Part shown: piece by piece, positions 1 to 8,703 of the stretch | Layout: every line of letters starts with the position of its first letter | Position numbering within the stretch: the first letter of the stretch is position 1 | Source: an uncultured Oscillospiraceae bacterium | Lineage (GTDB): Bacteria > Bacillota > Clostridia > Oscillospirales > Ruminococcaceae | Reading direction: 5' to 3' | Assembly: GCA_902490585.1 (NCBI GenBank) | Contig: CABUEI010000005.1 | Location: forward strand, 40,828-104,827 | Length of the DNA stretch: 64,000 nucleotides | Made by a program: the position numbers and the translations under genes | Notes under the pieces: model-generated | What the model saw: only the letters and a program-made list of their open reading frames with translations | Told to the model about the DNA's origin: nothing | The model's database searches: none

Positions 1-161
1 TTTGCAAGTACCCCCGAAATGTAGAAAAAGCAACGTGACAACTTGACGTTATTTACAATGTCATCATCGGGCACAGGCTTGTCCGTAAACGGATCAATTC
101 CGTTTGCAAGCTTGTCTATGTATTCTTTAGCGTGTTTCATGGTCTCGAGTTCAGTAGGCAT
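1..161 (-). CDS. Hypothetical protein, N-terminal fragment (cut by window edge)
   Basis: The reading frame opens with ATG at 161 on the minus strand and runs off the left edge, giving 53 residues that begin MPTELETMKHAKEYIDKLAN. A purine-rich GGGGG ribosome site lies 8 to 12 bases upstream. The visible part is a charged helical start followed by DPFTDKPVPDDD and a segment with one cysteine (SRCFFY). I have seen similar short clostridial proteins of unknown role, but I cannot name a family. A sigma-A type promoter faces this gene from 194-222, so it is probably the first gene of its own transcript, divergent from the spore protein gene. Confidence 0.6.
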   Translation of the reverse strand, partial: MPTELETMKHAKEYIDKLANGIDPFTDKPVPDDDIVNNVKLSRCFFYISGVLA

Positions 162-193
162 GACGTTTTCCCCCGTTAAAATATGTTAATGAT

Positions 194-222
194 ATTTTAG
201 CATAGATGAACTTTAATTGCAA
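194..222 (-). promoter_or_regulatory. Sigma-A type promoter for the edge gene
   Basis: On the minus strand TTGCAA (222-217) and TAAAAT (199-194) are separated by 17 bases, and the start codon at 161 follows about 32 bases later. Confidence 0.5.
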
Positions 223-300
223 TGTTATTTTATCAAGCAGAGCAAAAACAGCACGATTACATTCTATAAAACACCGCAGATTTTCACCAGAAATTTCATT

Positions 301-329
301 TGATATTTAAAAAATCTCCGAACATAATA
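301..329 (+). promoter_or_regulatory. Candidate sigma-G (forespore) promoter of the spore protein gene
   Basis: TGATA (301-305), 17 bases, then CATAATA (323-329) matches the sigma-G pattern GNATR-N17/18-CATNNTA except for the first base. It lies 50 bases before the start of an alpha/beta-type small acid-soluble spore protein, the class of gene that sigma-G normally drives. No good sigma-A promoter is seen in the same gap. Confidence 0.5.
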
Positions 330-378
330 ATGTTGCAAGGTCAAAAGGACCTGCAAAAAATTACGGAGGAAAACAACA

Positions 379-567
379 ATGGCTAGTACTAATAAAAAGA
401 ACAAGGCAGCATTAAACAGCATCAAGATGCAGGCTGCAAACGAAGTAGGCGTACCCCTCAAGGACAACGGTTACAACGGTGACCTTACTTCAAAGCAGGC
501 AGGTTCAATCGGCGGACAGATGGTCAAGAAGATGATCGAATCTTACGAAATGTCAAACCAGCAGTAA
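379..567 (+). CDS. Alpha/beta-type small acid-soluble spore protein
   Basis: The 62-residue product carries the alpha/beta SASP hallmarks: ANEVGVPL near residue 20, then SKQAGSIGGQMVKKMIESYE toward the C-terminus. Known members coat spore DNA in the forespore, shift it to an A-like form, protect it from UV and chemicals, and are degraded by the GPR protease at germination. The length is normal for the family. The start is fixed by ACGGAGGA about 8 bases upstream. The gene stands alone between a sigma-G-like promoter and a strong terminator, as is usual for ssp genes. It is the clearest single sign that the host forms endospores. Confidence 0.93.
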   Translation: MASTNKKNKAALNSIKMQAANEVGVPLKDNGYNGDLTSKQAGSIGGQMVKKMIESYEMSNQQ

Positions 568-580
568 CCTGAAATATCAC

Positions 581-622
581 AATCGGTCCGATGCCTTCAA
601 AACGGTATCGGACCGATTTATT
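581..622 (+). terminator. Rho-independent terminator after the spore protein gene
   Basis: AATCGGTCCGAT at 581 pairs with ATCGGACCGATT ending about 618, with one extra mismatched step near the loop. A short T-rich tail (TTTATTT) follows. Confidence 0.85.
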
Positions 623-693
623 TCCGTAACGATATAAGCCGGCTTTTAATGAAAGAAATCCGCTTAAAAAATTCAAAATATCAAAAAAACATA

Positions 694-722
694 TTGAACT
701 TTTGTAAGAATAGTGCTATAAT
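694..722 (+). promoter_or_regulatory. Promoter of ilvE
   Basis: TTGAAC (694-699), a 17-base spacer, then perfect TATAAT (717-722). The untranslated leader of about 160 bases before the ilvE start contains only a small stem (CCTTACGC/GCATAAGG near 808-825). I see no T-box or terminator in it. Confidence 0.75.
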
Positions 723-888
723 TTTCTTTGTACAATTAGTCGGTACTGCAAGCAGGACAGAATTTTCCTTTATTTTTGCAAAACTGATACTGAAAGGAAA
801 CGACCTTACGCTTGCATAAGGCAGACGAGCTGCCGCTATGGCGGAAATTATGGCGATAAACTCGCTTTCAGGAAGGAATGGTTTTACA

Positions 889-1953
889 ATGGAAATCAAA
901 ATTGAAAAAACTAAAACACCTAAGGCAAAGCCCATTGACGAAACAAAGCTCGGTTTCGGTCACATCTTTACTGATCACATGTTCATTATGGAATATGACA
1001 CAGGCAAGGGCTGGCATGATGCAAGAATAGTCCCCTACGGAGAAATTTCACTTTCACCTGCCGCTATGGTTCTTCACTACGGACAGGAAATCTTTGAGGG
1101 TATGAAGGCATACAGAACTCCCGACGGAAACATTCAGTTCTTCCGTCCCGAAGAAAACTTCAAGAGAATGAACATCTCCGCTGAACGTCTTGTTATCCCT
1201 CAGCTTAACGTTGACGACTGCTTACAGGCTCTTCACGAACTTGTCAAGATAGATGCGGACTGGGTACCTCATACAGACGGTGCTTCACTTTACATACGTC
1301 CGTTCATATTTGCCGCTGATCCGTTCCTCGGCGTTCGTCCCGGCGACAAGTACTACTTCATGATAATCATGTCACCCTCAGGCGCATATTACGCTTCAGG
1401 TCTTGACCCCGTTAATATCTATGTTGAAACAAACTATGTCCGTGCAGTAAGAGGCGGTATGGGCTTCACAAAGACAGGCGGTAACTACGCCGCATCTCTT
1501 ATCGGTCAGGACGAGGCTCACAAGCAGAACTACTCACAGGTACTGTGGCTTGACGGTGTTGAGCGTAAGTACATTGAAGAAGTAGGCGCTATGAACATCT
1601 TCTTCGTAATCGACGGCGAGGTTGTTACTCCCGCACTCCAGGGCTCTATTCTTTCAGGTATCACAAGAAAGTCATCTATAGAGCTGTGTAAGAAGTGGGG
1701 TCTCAAAGTAAGCGAAAAGAGAATCACAATCCAGGAGATCGCAGACGCTTACGATGCAGGCAAACTGAACGAAGTATTCGGTACAGGTACAGCCGCTGTT
1801 ATCTCACCTGTAGGTCACTTAAAGTGGGGCGATAAGGTAATGCTTATCAACGACAACAAGATCGGACCTATCTCACAGCGTCTTTATGACACAATGACAG
1901 GTATGCAGTACGGCAAGCTCCCCGATGAAATGGGCTGGATCGAACGCCTGTAA
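889..1953 (+). CDS. ilvE: Branched-chain-amino-acid aminotransferase
   Basis: The 354-residue product is a PLP-dependent fold-type IV transaminase. It interconverts leucine, isoleucine and valine with their 2-oxo acids using glutamate/2-oxoglutarate in the cytoplasm. Family features visible are GFGHIFTDHMF near the N-terminus, HYGQEIFEGMKAYR, the lysine-bearing KTGGNYAASL segment, the conserved EVGAMNIFFV block, and GTGTAAVISPVG near the C-terminus. The length matches the Bacillus IlvE type. An in-frame ATG exists at 838, but the start at 889 has AGGAAGG properly spaced upstream and matches the family N-terminus. The gene has its own promoter and is not beside the ilv-leu operon at 47-53 kb, though the enzyme acts in the same pathway. 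Confidence 0.95.
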   Translation: MEIKIEKTKTPKAKPIDETKLGFGHIFTDHMFIMEYDTGKGWHDARIVPYGEISLSPAAMVLHYGQEIFEGMKAYRTPDGNIQFFRPEENFKRMNISAERLVIPQLNVDDCLQALHELVKIDADWVPHTDGASLYIRPFIFAADPFLGVRPGDKYYFMIIMSPSGAYYASGLDPVNIYVETNYVRAVRGGMGFTKTGGNYAASLIGQDEAHKQNYSQVLWLDGVERKYIEEVGAMNIFFVIDGEVVTPALQGSILSGITRKSSIELCKKWGLKVSEKRITIQEIADAYDAGKLNEVFGTGTAAVISPVGHLKWGDKVMLINDNKIGPISQRLYDTMTGMQYGKLPDEMGWIERL

Positions 1954-2141
1954 GGCGTAATAAATTCCGACCTTTTTATATGCTTGTAATATAAGTAAGT
2001 CAGTGAAACGGTCGGGATTAAAAGTTCATCGTATTAAAACGGTATTTTAACCGTATTCATTATATGGCAGACAAGCACGACAGCGCAGATACGTTGCCGT
2101 GCACTGCTTTTAAATGCAAAACATGAAAGGAAATTTCGCAC

Positions 2142-3518
2142 ATGAAAAACACAGAAAAAACCATGGATAAGCTGGTCGCTCTCTGTAAGGGCAGAGGCTT
2201 TATATATCCCGGCAGTGAGATATACGGAGGACTTGCAAACACATGGGATTTCGGACCTCTCGGCGTTGAGCTGAAGAACAACATCAAGTCCGCATGGCGT
2301 AAAAAATTCATACAGGAGTGCAAGTACAACGTAGGTCTTGACAGTGCTATCCTCATGAACCCTCAGACATGGGTAGCATCGGGTCATATCGGCGGATTTT
2401 CCGATCCCCTTATGGATTGCAAGGCTTGTAAGACACGTCACAGAGCGGACAATCTTATCGAGGACTTTGACGGCACAAACTGTGCGGGCTGGTCAAACGA
2501 GCAGATGATGGATTATATCCGTGAAAAAGGCATCACCTGCCCCAACTGCGGCAAGGCTGATTTCACAGATATCAGACAGTTCAACCTTATGTTCAAGACA
2601 TTCCAGGGAGTTACAGAAGACTCAAAGAGTGAGCTTTATCTCCGTCCCGAAACCGCACAGGGTATCTTCGTAAACTTCATGAATATCCAGCGTACAACCC
2701 GTAAAAAAGTACCTTTCGGTGTTGCACAGGTTGGTAAGTCATTCAGAAACGAGATCACTCCCGGTAACTTCATTTTCCGTGTAAGAGAGTTCGAGCAGAT
2801 GGAACTTGAATTCTTCTGCAAGCCCGGCACAGACCTTGACTGGTTCTATTTCTGGAAGGACTACTGCAAGAAGTGGCTCCTGTCCCTCGGCATAAACGAA
2901 GAAAACTTAAGACTGCGTGATCACGATAAGGAAGAGCTTTGCTTCTACTCAAAGGCAACAACAGACTTCGAATATCTGTTCCCGTTCGGCTGGGGCGAGC
3001 TTTGGGGCGTTGCGGACAGAACCGACTACGATCTTACACAGCACATCAAGACAAGCGGTCAGAAGATGGAATATTTCGATCCCGAAACAAACGAGAAGTA
3101 CGTTCCTTATGTTATCGAGCCTTCGCTCGGTGTTGAACGTCTGTTCCTTGCAGTTATCACTGAGGCTTATGACGAAGAACAGCTTGAGGACGGCACAACA
3201 AGAAACGTTATGCACTTCCATCCTTACCTTGCTCCCGTCAAGGCGGCAGTTCTGCCCCTGTCAAAGAAACTTGCAGACAAGGCAGGCGAGATTGCAGACG
3301 AGCTGTCAAAGTACTTCTGCGTTGACTATGACGATGCAGGTGCTATCGGCAAGAGATACAGAAGACAGGACGAGATCGGTACTCCCTTCTGCATCACATA
3401 TGACTTCGACAGCGTTGAGGACGGCTGCGTAACAGTCCGTGAGCGTGACTCTATGAAGCAGGAAAGAATGCCTATCGCAGATGTAAAGAAGTACATCGAG
3501 GACAGAATTGCGTTCTGA
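2142..3518 (+). CDS. glyS: Glycine--tRNA ligase, single-chain dimeric type
   Basis: The 458-residue protein charges tRNA-Gly and belongs to the eukaryote/archaea-like homodimeric class II enzymes (often called glyQS), not the two-subunit bacterial form. The N-terminus has [20 protein letters not shown] and the class II motif 1 region. Four cysteines (CKAC and CPNC pairs) suggest a zinc site. Motif 2 lies in [20 protein letters not shown], and motif 3 in [14 protein letters not shown]. The C-terminal anticodon-binding domain follows. Length is normal. GAAAGGA upstream supports the start. No T-box was found in the 188-base gap before it; a weak inverted repeat (TCCGACC/GGTCGGGA) with a long loop sits there instead. 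Confidence 0.95.
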   Translation: MKNTEKTMDKLVALCKGRGFIYPGSEIYGGLANTWDFGPLGVELKNNIKSAWRKKFIQECKYNVGLDSAILMNPQTWVASGHIGGFSDPLMDCKACKTRHRADNLIEDFDGTNCAGWSNEQMMDYIREKGITCPNCGKADFTDIRQFNLMFKTFQGVTEDSKSELYLRPETAQGIFVNFMNIQRTTRKKVPFGVAQVGKSFRNEITPGNFIFRVREFEQMELEFFCKPGTDLDWFYFWKDYCKKWLLSLGINEENLRLRDHDKEELCFYSKATTDFEYLFPFGWGELWGVADRTDYDLTQHIKTSGQKMEYFDPETNEKYVPYVIEPSLGVERLFLAVITEAYDEEQLEDGTTRNVMHFHPYLAPVKAAVLPLSKKLADKAGEIADELSKYFCVDYDDAGAIGKRYRRQDEIGTPFCITYDFDSVEDGCVTVRERDSMKQERMPIADVKKYIEDRIAF

Positions 3519-3541
3519 TAAGATAAATAATATGATAAAGC

Positions 3542-3576
3542 AAAACGGGGTGTCAACGCACCTCGTTTTTTATTTT
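3542..3576 (+). terminator. Terminator after glyS
   Basis: AAAACGGGGTG, loop, CACCTCGTTTT followed by TTTATTTT forms a standard Rho-independent terminator 24 bases after the glyS stop. Confidence 0.9.
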
Positions 3577-3595
3577 CATAATACTTCTCCCCCTC

Positions 3596-3624
3596 TTGCA
3601 TTTCTTCCCCCTTTATGCTATACT
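3596..3624 (+). promoter_or_regulatory. Promoter of the corrinoid-uptake island
   Basis: TTGCAT (3596-3601), 17 bases, then TATACT (3619-3624). Transcription would begin near 3631, just ahead of the cobalamin riboswitch. Confidence 0.7.
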
Positions 3625-3630
3625 TAACCT

Positions 3631-3765
3631 TAACCGAATATCGAAAATACGGTACGAAAGGCTTTTTGCCCGGTAGGTAATAGGGAATCCGGTGAGAATC
3701 CGGAGCAACCGTCATTACTGTATCTGAGCCTATGCTCACAAGTCAGAATACCCCCGTGTTTTTCG
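3631..3765 (+). promoter_or_regulatory. Cobalamin riboswitch (aptamer)
   Basis: The aptamer core is recognisable: AATAGGGAATCCGGTGAGAA and the pairing half ATCCGG, then the ACTGTAT segment at about 3717, then a B12-box-like AAGTCAGAATACC at 3739-3751. The order and spacing match the cobalamin family (GGGAA, CCGGUGAGAAUCCGG, ACUGU, AGUCAG-AUACC). The B12 box has one difference from the usual AGUCAGGAUACC. It follows a promoter directly and is followed by a terminator at 3879-3908, so B12 binding is expected to cause premature termination. Aptamer edges are approximate. Confidence 0.88.
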
Positions 3766-3878
3766 GCATTGTCTCTTGGACGAGGAAGAAGTACAGCCGA
3801 TCTTCAGCTAAGGCTGTACCTGTATGCTTTTTTGAGCCTACTGTATGGCTTATGTTTGTTGTGCAAAAAGATCAGTTG

Positions 3879-3908
3879 TGCTTTCACTTTTTGGTGAAGG
3901 CATTTTTT
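3879..3908 (+). terminator. Intrinsic terminator, likely riboswitch expression platform
   Basis: TGCTTTCAC, loop, GTGAAGGCA then TTTTTTA forms a terminator between the aptamer and the first gene. A second stem upstream (GTACAGCC/GGCTGTAC, about 3793-3821) has a delayed T-run and could be an alternative or antiterminator partner. The pairing switch itself was not resolved. Confidence 0.7.
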
Positions 3909-3945
3909 ATTGCCGTTTTTCGTATTTGTTTACGGAGGTGACGTT

Positions 3946-4203
3946 ATGGCGGACGAAAAATTAAGCAAGGCTGTCGCTATGCTTTGCGAAAAGTATGAAC
4001 AGCTTGGCACTCTGCCGAAACGCTCGGACTTTTCTCCCGACGAAGTATGCTTTATCAAGCAGAAACTCGGTCCGTGGACGCGCGCTCTTGAAGCCGCAGG
4101 GCTGAAAGAACCGCCCGCAGTATCCACAAAAGAGAAAAGCCGTGCTAAGCGTGAACGTTCCCGACAACGAAGAAAAGCGGCAAAACGCAGATTAGACGGT
4201 TAA
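3946..4203 (+). CDS. Small basic protein with a homing-endonuclease-associated-repeat-like segment
   Basis: An 85-residue protein. Residues about 1-50 (MADEKLSKAVAMLCEKYEQL, then LPKRSDF, then LGPWTRALEAAGL) resemble the helix-turn-helix-like HEAR/HNH-associated repeat: a helix, an LPxRxDF segment, a second helix ending in a WxxALEAAGL block. The last 30 residues are highly basic (RSRQRRKAAKRRLDG), which suggests nucleic-acid contact. No nuclease domain is present. An ATG at 3910 is in frame, but the start at 3946 has GGAGGTGA just upstream. It is the first gene after the riboswitch and lies 36 bases before the giant DUF4430 protein. Its role in corrinoid uptake is unknown; RNA or DNA binding is inference. 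Confidence 0.7.
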   Translation: MADEKLSKAVAMLCEKYEQLGTLPKRSDFSPDEVCFIKQKLGPWTRALEAAGLKEPPAVSTKEKSRAKRERSRQRRKAAKRRLDG

Positions 4204-4239
4204 GCCTCAGGGCAAAAAAGAATAAAGGAAGGTAAAACT

Positions 4240-7200
4240 ATGACAACTGTGAAGAAATTCACATCCAAAGTGACGGCTTTACTGTTAGCGCTTTCACTTG
4301 CGTTACTTTCTGTACCGCAGGTAAGCTTTACGGTATTTGCCGACGATGACATCGGAAGCGTCCGTGTTATTGTAGAGAACACAACGTTCACCGAAGCGGT
4401 TGACGGCGGCGAAGCTCCTGCATGGATAGGCACCAAGGTCGACAAGTGGGTATCGCTTGATAAATCTTCAAGCGCTATGACCTGCATAAAGGACGCTATC
4501 GAAAGCTCCGGCTTTACTCAGACCGGCGCAGATTCAGGCTACATAACCGAAATTGCAGGGCTTGAAGCCTTTGACGGCGGCTCTATGAGCGGCTGGATGA
4601 GCACGCTCAACGACTGGTTTACAAACGAGGGTTTAACAGCCTATACCGTTGCTAACGGCAAGCTCGCAAGCGGCGATGAGATCCGTATGCAGTACACTAT
4701 GAACTGGGGTGCTGACCTCGGCAGTGACTGGAGCGGTACAGATACATCGCTTAAAGCAATAAACAGCGATTACGGCACGCTCTCTCCCGAATTCAGCGCA
4801 AAAACCTATAATTATACTCTGACTGTTCCTTTCGGTACAAAGAGTATTAATTTCCGTCCCACAGCACTGAACAAGAATTTCAAGACGGTAAGCAAGATCG
4901 GCGACAAGACGCTGAGCCTTACAAAACCTACTGAAATAAAGGACGGCGATGTTATCACCGTTACGGTAGGCGAGGATGCAACAGCAAGCGCTTATAAGGT
5001 AACAATAAAGGAGGGCGCAAGACCTGCGGCTCGTTTTGAAAGCCTTGCATTCTCAACATATTCGCTTGACGGTTGGAGCAATGACGATTTTGACCCTGAA
5101 AAGCTCGAATATGACCTGAAGATAAAAGCATACAGCACATCTTCGATCTCACTTTCAAGCAACACAAAGTTCAACAGTGATTTATTAAAGGGCTATCTCG
5201 TTTACACCGATTCAAACGGTGATGCACAGAGAAAAGAATTCAAGTCCGGCTCATTCACAAGCATAACAAACATTCCTTTCGGCACAAACAAGCTTATATT
5301 AGAGCTTTGCTACATTGACGATGAAAGCATAAAGACACAGTATGTATTCAACGTAACACGTCCCTATGACTACACGGCAGAAATCGCAAGCACAAGCGGT
5401 ATAACTCTTGTTCCCACAGGCAGAGAGCTGTACGCTACAAAGTACAACGACTATGCAGAGGGTACTGTTTTCAGAAACGATGATGACGGCAACGTTACGA
5501 CCACAACAGGTACAAACGCAAGCTGTCACAGCTATACAGCCTACATTTTAGGTGGTACCGACAGTGTTGCCCTTACCGTAAAAGGCAAGACAGCCAATGT
5601 TCATGTAAGAACTAAGACTGACGGCGAGTATACAGAATTCAAGAGCGGCGGAACAACCCCCGCATACTCATTCGGCAAAGACGGTACTGTCACAGTATCA
5701 ATCGACATGGTATCGGACGGCGATTATCTTGTAAGCAAGTTTGACGATGCAGACAAGATAACAAGCTATACTATTAAACTTGTAAAGGCTGACGTATCGG
5801 TAAAGAACGTACGACTTACAGAACTCAAGAGTGATTACGGCGACTTCTACCCCGCATTCGACCCTTCACTTCTGAGCTACAATATAGTTATTGCAAACGA
5901 TGCGGAATATCCCACAGCATATTTCAAGGTAGCAGACGGTTGCACTGTTACAATTGATAAGGATACAGCCTCAGCTGACGCAAACGGCTATTACAGCATT
6001 GTTACCAAGAGCGGTAACACTACTGTTACAGTATCAGACGGTACTCTTTCAGAGAGCTATACAATAAAGGCTACAAAGAGAAGCAAGTACGCTGTACCCG
6101 ACAAGGTAGTTGATTACCTTTGTATCAACAGCCAGTACACCAACGTTTCCTACGGTGTAGGTCCCGAAACGACACTTGCAGGTACAATGAAATCCTTAGG
6201 TAACTTCGGCGGTTATATCACATATTACTATGATAACCCCATAACCGATGATCCCTCAAACCCCTACGGTCTTGACTTCTATGCTTACGGCAACAGCTTT
6301 GCAAGCGGCGGAAGTGCGGCTGAAAGCGGACAGGTTTATGTATCCGATGACGGCAAAACATGGTATGCACTCGCAGGCAGTGAGCATTTTGAAGATACAA
6401 CGATCACTGATTACGAAGTGACGTACAAGAAGACAGCAGACGGTAAGACAAGCTGGACAGATAATCAGGGCAACTCAAACGACGGCTCAAAGCAGACAGG
6501 CAGATGGGTTTCACCCAGCGTTTATTACATGAACGATCTCGCAAAGGGCGACAAGATCACACTGAGAGGCGTTGTAATCCCCAGTATTCAGGGTACGATC
6601 CAGGGTGACAGCTCTACAGCATCATTTGCAGGTGCAACAAAGTTCGGTTATGTTGACTACTTCAAGAACGGTTCGATCGGTGCAAATGTAAATGCATACA
6701 GCGAAAACGCCGAATCAAACGGTTTTGACTTAAAGTGGGCAGTTGACGAAGACGGCAACCCCGTTACATTCGAAAACGGCGTTCACTATGTAAAGATCCA
6801 GACAGCAAGCAATATCTGGGCAGGTGCATTCAACGAGAAATCAACAGAGGTTTCTTACGTTGTAAGAACTACCGCAAACGATGAGGAAGTAGGCACAACA
6901 GCACTTCCCGGAAAAATAGTTATCACAGATAACGACGGTAAAACAATAAAGGAAATCACTCCCGACGATAACGGTGTTTATGAAATAAGCACAGGTATCG
7001 AGGAAAACGTCAACGTTGCAGTTTCAGGTGCGGCTGACGATAACATTTATGTTAACAATCAGCGTGTAGCATCAGACACAGCGGCTAAAATCGCACTTAA
7101 CCAGTCTGAAGTTAAGACTGTAAGAATTATTGTTCAGAGCGGCGAAAAACAGCCTGTATACGCTTACTTAAAGCTCGTTCCCGATGATGTGACTGCCGCA

Positions 7201-8610
7201 AAACAGGTTGAAGAGCTTATCGACGCTATAGGCGATGTAACTCTTGACAGCTACGATGATATCACAGCGGCAAGAGAAGCTTATGACAAGCTCAGCGACA
7301 ACGCAAAGGCACTTGTAGGAAACTACGAAACACTGACAGATGCAGAAGAAGCACTCGCTATAGCTGAAGCCGATACAGTAAGCAAGGCAATAGCCGCAAT
7401 CAACGAAATCGGCAAGGTAACTGCTGACAGCAAGGATAAGATCGACAGCGCAAAGGACGCTTACTCAGCAGTTCCCGAGCGTATAAGAGATAAGGTTACG
7501 AACGCCGATACTCTTGACAAGGCAATCGAAAGATTTGCTGTAATTGATGCAATAAAGCAGGAAGGCGCCAAGAGTGAAGAGCACTACAGCACCGTTCTCG
7601 GCAAACTTTCCGAAAACGAAATCTACCCCGTTCAGTCAATCGGCGGCGAATGGTCTGTAATTGCTCTTGCAAGAGCAGGCAAACTCTCCGCAGACAAGGC
7701 GGCAAAGTACTACTCAGAGCTTTGCGATGCAGTAAAGGCTAACGGCTCGGACAGACTTTCAGACAGAAAGCCTACAGAAAACGCAAGAGTAATAATCGCT
7801 CTGTCTGCTCTCGGAAAGAACTCCGCAGACGTTGCAGGCTACAATCTGCTCAGTGGTCTTGATGATATGGACTACATCACATCTCAGGGTATGAATGCGG
7901 CAATATTCGCACTCATCGCATTCGATACAACAGATTACAGTGCAAAGACACACGATGAGCTCATTGCTTACATTCTCGATAACATGACAGGCAAGGGCTG
8001 GGCTCTTGCAGGTGATACAGCAGACGTTGACCTTACAGCTATGGCTTTACAGGCACTCGCTCCCTATGCGGCTGATGAGAAGGTAAAGGCGGCAATAGAC
8101 AGCGGTCTTGAGTTCCTGTCTGAATCACTTGATGAGAATGCAAGATATGCAAACGGCAGTGAAAGCACCTCACAGGTACTTATAGCGCTTGCCGCTCTCG
8201 GCATTGATCCTCTGACAGATTCAAGATTCATCGTTGACGGCATTACGCTTATCGACGCACTTGAAAGCTACGCTACAGGAAACGGCTACAGCCACGTTCT
8301 CGGCGGTGAAGAAAACTACATGGCTACAGAGCAGGCAGCCCTTGCTCTTACAGCTTATGAGCTTTCAAAGAACGGTTCTTCGCTCTACGATATGTCTGCA
8401 AAGAATGAGCCCGTAACCCCCGATGAGCCTGTTAACCCCGGCGACAGCTCAGGTAAACCCGATGAGCCGATACTTCCCGGCGACAGCTCAGGCAAGCCCG
8501 ATGATAAGAACAACCCAGTAAGCCCCGATACAGGCGTGCTTGTAACAGGCGGCATGGCAGTTCTCATCTCAGGCGCAGTTATGCTTGTTTCAAAGAAAAA
8601 GCGTAAATAA
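4240..8610 (+). CDS. Giant wall-anchored DUF4430 / alpha-toroid protein, candidate corrinoid-capture protein
   Basis: The 1456-residue product has a signal peptide (about 1-34) and then a DUF4430 domain (about 40-150, with GGSMSGWMSTLNDWF and a DEIRMQYT strand). DUF4430 is related to the beta domain of transcobalamin and intrinsic factor. Next come cadherin-like beta-sandwich segments (about 155-255 and again near 525-620), a long beta-rich middle, and two helical repeats (about 984-1100, with TAAKQVEELIDAIGDV and a related copy). An alpha/alpha-toroid of the prenyltransferase/transcobalamin-alpha type follows (about 1107-1380). A Pro/Gly/Ser linker precedes an SPDTG sorting motif, a hydrophobic span and a KKKRK tail. 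It follows a cobalamin riboswitch and precedes a second DUF4430 protein and an ECF transporter, so surface capture of B12 or another corrinoid is the likely job. The ligand is inference. AAGGAAGG supports the start. Confidence 0.88.
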   Translation: MTTVKKFTSKVTALLLALSLALLSVPQVSFTVFADDDIGSVRVIVENTTFTEAVDGGEAPAWIGTKVDKWVSLDKSSSAMTCIKDAIESSGFTQTGADSGYITEIAGLEAFDGGSMSGWMSTLNDWFTNEGLTAYTVANGKLASGDEIRMQYTMNWGADLGSDWSGTDTSLKAINSDYGTLSPEFSAKTYNYTLTVPFGTKSINFRPTALNKNFKTVSKIGDKTLSLTKPTEIKDGDVITVTVGEDATASAYKVTIKEGARPAARFESLAFSTYSLDGWSNDDFDPEKLEYDLKIKAYSTSSISLSSNTKFNSDLLKGYLVYTDSNGDAQRKEFKSGSFTSITNIPFGTNKLILELCYIDDESIKTQYVFNVTRPYDYTAEIASTSGITLVPTGRELYATKYNDYAEGTVFRNDDDGNVTTTTGTNASCHSYTAYILGGTDSVALTVKGKTANVHVRTKTDGEYTEFKSGGTTPAYSFGKDGTVTVSIDMVSDGDYLVSKFDDADKITSYTIKLVKADVSVKNVRLTELKSDYGDFYPAFDPSLLSYNIVIANDAEYPTAYFKVADGCTVTIDKDTASADANGYYSIVTKSGNTTVTVSDGTLSESYTIKATKRSKYAVPDKVVDYLCINSQYTNVSYGVGPETTLAGTMKSLGNFGGYITYYYDNPITDDPSNPYGLDFYAYGNSFASGGSAAESGQVYVSDDGKTWYALAGSEHFEDTTITDYEVTYKKTADGKTSWTDNQGNSNDGSKQTGRWVSPSVYYMNDLAKGDKITLRGVVIPSIQGTIQGDSSTASFAGATKFGYVDYFKNGSIGANVNAYSENAESNGFDLKWAVDEDGNPVTFENGVHYVKIQTASNIWAGAFNEKSTEVSYVVRTTANDEEVGTTALPGKIVITDNDGKTIKEITPDDNGVYEISTGIEENVNVAVSGAADDNIYVNNQRVASDTAAKIALNQSEVKTVRIIVQSGEKQPVYAYLKLVPDDVTAAKQVEELIDAIGDVTLDSYDDITAAREAYDKLSDNAKALVGNYETLTDAEEALAIAEADTVSKAIAAINEIGKVTADSKDKIDSAKDAYSAVPERIRDKVTNADTLDKAIERFAVIDAIKQEGAKSEEHYSTVLGKLSENEIYPVQSIGGEWSVIALARAGKLSADKAAKYYSELCDAVKANGSDRLSDRKPTENARVIIALSALGKNSADVAGYNLLSGLDDMDYITSQGMNAAIFALIAFDTTDYSAKTHDELIAYILDNMTGKGWALAGDTADVDLTAMALQALAPYAADEKVKAAIDSGLEFLSESLDENARYANGSESTSQVLIALAALGIDPLTDSRFIVDGITLIDALESYATGNGYSHVLGGEENYMATEQAALALTAYELSKNGSSLYDMSAKNEPVTPDEPVNPGDSSGKPDEPILPGDSSGKPDDKNNPVSPDTGVLVTGGMAVLISGAVMLVSKKKRK

Positions 8611-8632
8611 GTAAAACTATTATGTAAACAGC

Positions 8633-8679
8633 TTGTTCCGCACTTGTTTTTGTGATAAAATAGGTGCGGAACAATTTTT
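8633..8679 (+). terminator. Terminator between the two DUF4430 genes
   Basis: TTGTTCCGCAC at 8633 pairs with GTGCGGAACAA ending about 8674, followed by TTTTT. It lies inside the island and would lower expression of the downstream genes relative to the giant protein, unless they have their own promoter, which I did not find. Confidence 0.8.
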
Positions 8680-8703
8680 ACATAATATAAGCACGGAGAA
8701 CAG

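Noticed and set aside
1954..2141. T-box or other riboswitch before glyS
   Set aside because: No specifier loop, T-box core or terminator was found; only a weak long-loop inverted repeat is present.
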